A stretch of DNA of 64,000 bases. Source: Eriocheir sinensis. Lineage: Eukaryota; Arthropoda; Malacostraca; Decapoda; Varunidae. Shown here piece after piece: positions 61,865 to 64,000 of the stretch; within the stretch, counting starts at the first letter, position 1; each line of letters opens with the position of its first letter. The DNA lies in the NCBI RefSeq assembly GCF_024679095.1, contig NC_066567.1, positions 8,353,314 to 8,417,313 on the forward strand, given 5' to 3'. The notes beneath the pieces are model-generated. The model worked only from the letters and a program-made list of their open reading frames with translations, was not told the DNA's origin and did not search any database. A program made the translations under genes and the position numbers.

Positions 61865-62088
61865 GTTCTTCTTCTTCTTCTTCATTTTCTTCTTCTTCTT
61901 CTTCTTCTTCTTCTTCTTCTTCTTCTTCTTCTTCTTCTTCTTCTTCTTCTTCTTCTTTTTCTTCATTTTCTTCTTCACTTTCTTTTCTTTTTCCTTTTCT
62001 TCTTTTTTTCTTTTTCTTCTTTTCTTCTTCTTCCTCTTCGCTTTCCTATTTTCCATCCATCAGACTCTTTATCAATTTCCTTTATCAA

Positions 62089-62178
<90 letters not shown>
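61865..62178. repeat. (CTT)n then (CA)n
   Basis: (CTT)n 61865-61957 with degenerate extension to about 62036, and (CA)n 62089-62178. Confidence 0.92.
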
Positions 62179-62998
<820 letters not shown>

Positions 62999-63039
62999 TA
63001 AGACGGTAAGGAAGACACAGAGAGTAAGACGGCAAGAGA

Positions 63040-63800
63040 CAGAGACAGAGACAGACAAATGGTACACACACAAAAAAAAAAATGTTTGAAGGGGTTTGAT
63101 GAGGTACCAGCGATGTTTTTACGGTAAGGGAGAGAGAAAGAGTTAGACAAAAGGTATATATAGAAGGTGTTTGTGAAGAGCCATGTCCCACAAAAGCGAT
63201 ATTTATACGGTAAGAGAAACAGATAGAATGCTAGAAAATAAGGCGTATATATAAAAAGATGCTTGAAAACTGTCATTCCCGTAAAGTTAGACATCAAAAG
63301 CGTGGTAAGAGTGGACTTAGAGAAAAGGTAGTTATAAAAAAAAGTGATTAAAACGCCATTTCCAACAAAGTAAAGAATTATAAGTATATGAATAATGATC
63401 AGCAGAAAGTTAGGCATCAAAAGCGTTGTAAAAATGGGCTTAGAGTAAAGGTAAATATAAAAAGTGTGCTTAACAACGCCATTCCCCACAAAGAAAAGCA
63501 TTAGAAGTGTGAAAATAATGTCCACCATAAACTTAAAAATATCGAAAGGGTTGTAAGAATGAGCCTAGACTAAAGATAAATATAAAAAGTGTGGTTAAAA
63601 ATGCTATTCCCCACAAAGAAAAGCATTAGAAGTGTGAAAATAATGTCCACCATAAACTTAAAAATATCGAAAGGGTTGTAAGAATGAGCTTAGACAAAAG
63701 ATAAATATTAAAACTTGCTTCAAAACGCCATTTCCCACAAAGTAAAGCATTAGAAGTGTATAAATAATGAATGACCACCACAAATTTAGGCATTAACACT
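63040..63800. repeat. About 125-bp tandem array, A-rich
   Basis: CCCACAAAGAAAAGCATTAGAAGTG recurs at about 63485 and 63610, with variants at 63365 and 63735. Units carry AAAAATATCGAAAGGGTTGTAAGAATGAGC. An earlier related part (63080-63230) carries GATGAGGTACC and TTTTTACGGTAAGRGAGA. Confidence 0.75.
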
Positions 63801-64000
63801 CACCAAGTCCTCCTCCTCCTCCTCCTTTTCTTACTCTTCATCTTCTTCCTCTTCTATATCCTCCTCCTCTTCTTCCTTTTCTTCCTCCTCTTCTTCCTCT
63901 GTAAGCACGATAAGAATATTGGTCAGCTGTAAATAATGGAGACTTCTGATATAAAAAAATAATTTCTTTTCAAGGTTAAAAAGCGTTGTAGTAATGAACT
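63801..64000. repeat. (TCC)n/(TTC)n and window end
   Basis: TCC/TTC low-complexity sequence at 63808-63900. The remaining 100 bp resemble the previous array (AAAAGCGTTGTAGTAATGA at 63980-64000). Confidence 0.6.

Overview
The window looks like nuclear DNA of a decapod crustacean, most likely a crab. The protein-coding genes are arthropod-type, with small exons and GT-AG introns. About three quarters of the window is non-coding, with very many long dinucleotide tracts ((GA)n, (GT)n), several 120-170 bp tandem arrays, MITE-like DNA transposons, and relics of CR1-type LINEs. The species call is inference. No prokaryotic, organellar or CRISPR features were seen.

Left part (1-20 kb). The last two coding exons of PGS1 (mitochondrial phosphatidylglycerophosphate synthase) lie on the + strand at 135-1228. 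A complete seven-exon F-box gene of the FBXO25/FBXO32 (atrogin-1) family lies on the minus strand at 18786-8408 and encodes 381 aa. The two genes point tail to tail. Between them are piggyBac-like MITEs with TTAA ends (4521-5318, 6367-6636, 6633-6989), a LINE 3' relic and a 152-bp tandem array. The F-box introns carry several unrelated arrays: about 124 bp, 170 bp, 150 bp and 140 bp.

Middle part (20-40 kb). A broken CR1-type LINE on the minus strand (about 23.88 to 20.26 kb) still shows ORF1 with an SGNH-esterase domain, an AP-endonuclease and a reverse transcriptase. OST4 (36 aa, 27514-27624) lies 258 bp upstream of ZMAT5, the U11/U12 snRNP 20-kDa protein (exons 27883-28009, 28354-28491, 28900-29219), on the same strand. 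Splice sites between them suggest one dicistronic mRNA. From 33.1 to 40.15 kb there are three tandem paralogues of a small RING-finger protein (138, 124 and 122 aa). All three have a 9-10 codon first exon beginning Met-Gly, a phase-0 intron, and similar upstream DNA with a CCAAT box and an arthropod-type TCAGT initiator.

Right part (40.2-64 kb). I found no gene. The DNA is dominated by homopurine/homopyrimidine sequence, long (GA)n, (GT)n, (TTA)n and (CTT)n tracts, and minisatellites with periods from about 30 to 165 bp. One pogo/Tigger-like MITE (56661-57253) sits inside a tandem array. The many long Ser-Leu, Arg-Glu, Cys-Val and Phe/Pro/Ser-rich reading frames here are translations of these repeats, not genes.

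The genes do not form a pathway together. They are ordinary eukaryotic neighbours: cardiolipin synthesis, SCF ubiquitin ligation, N-glycosylation, minor-spliceosome function and a local expansion of RING-type E3-like proteins.
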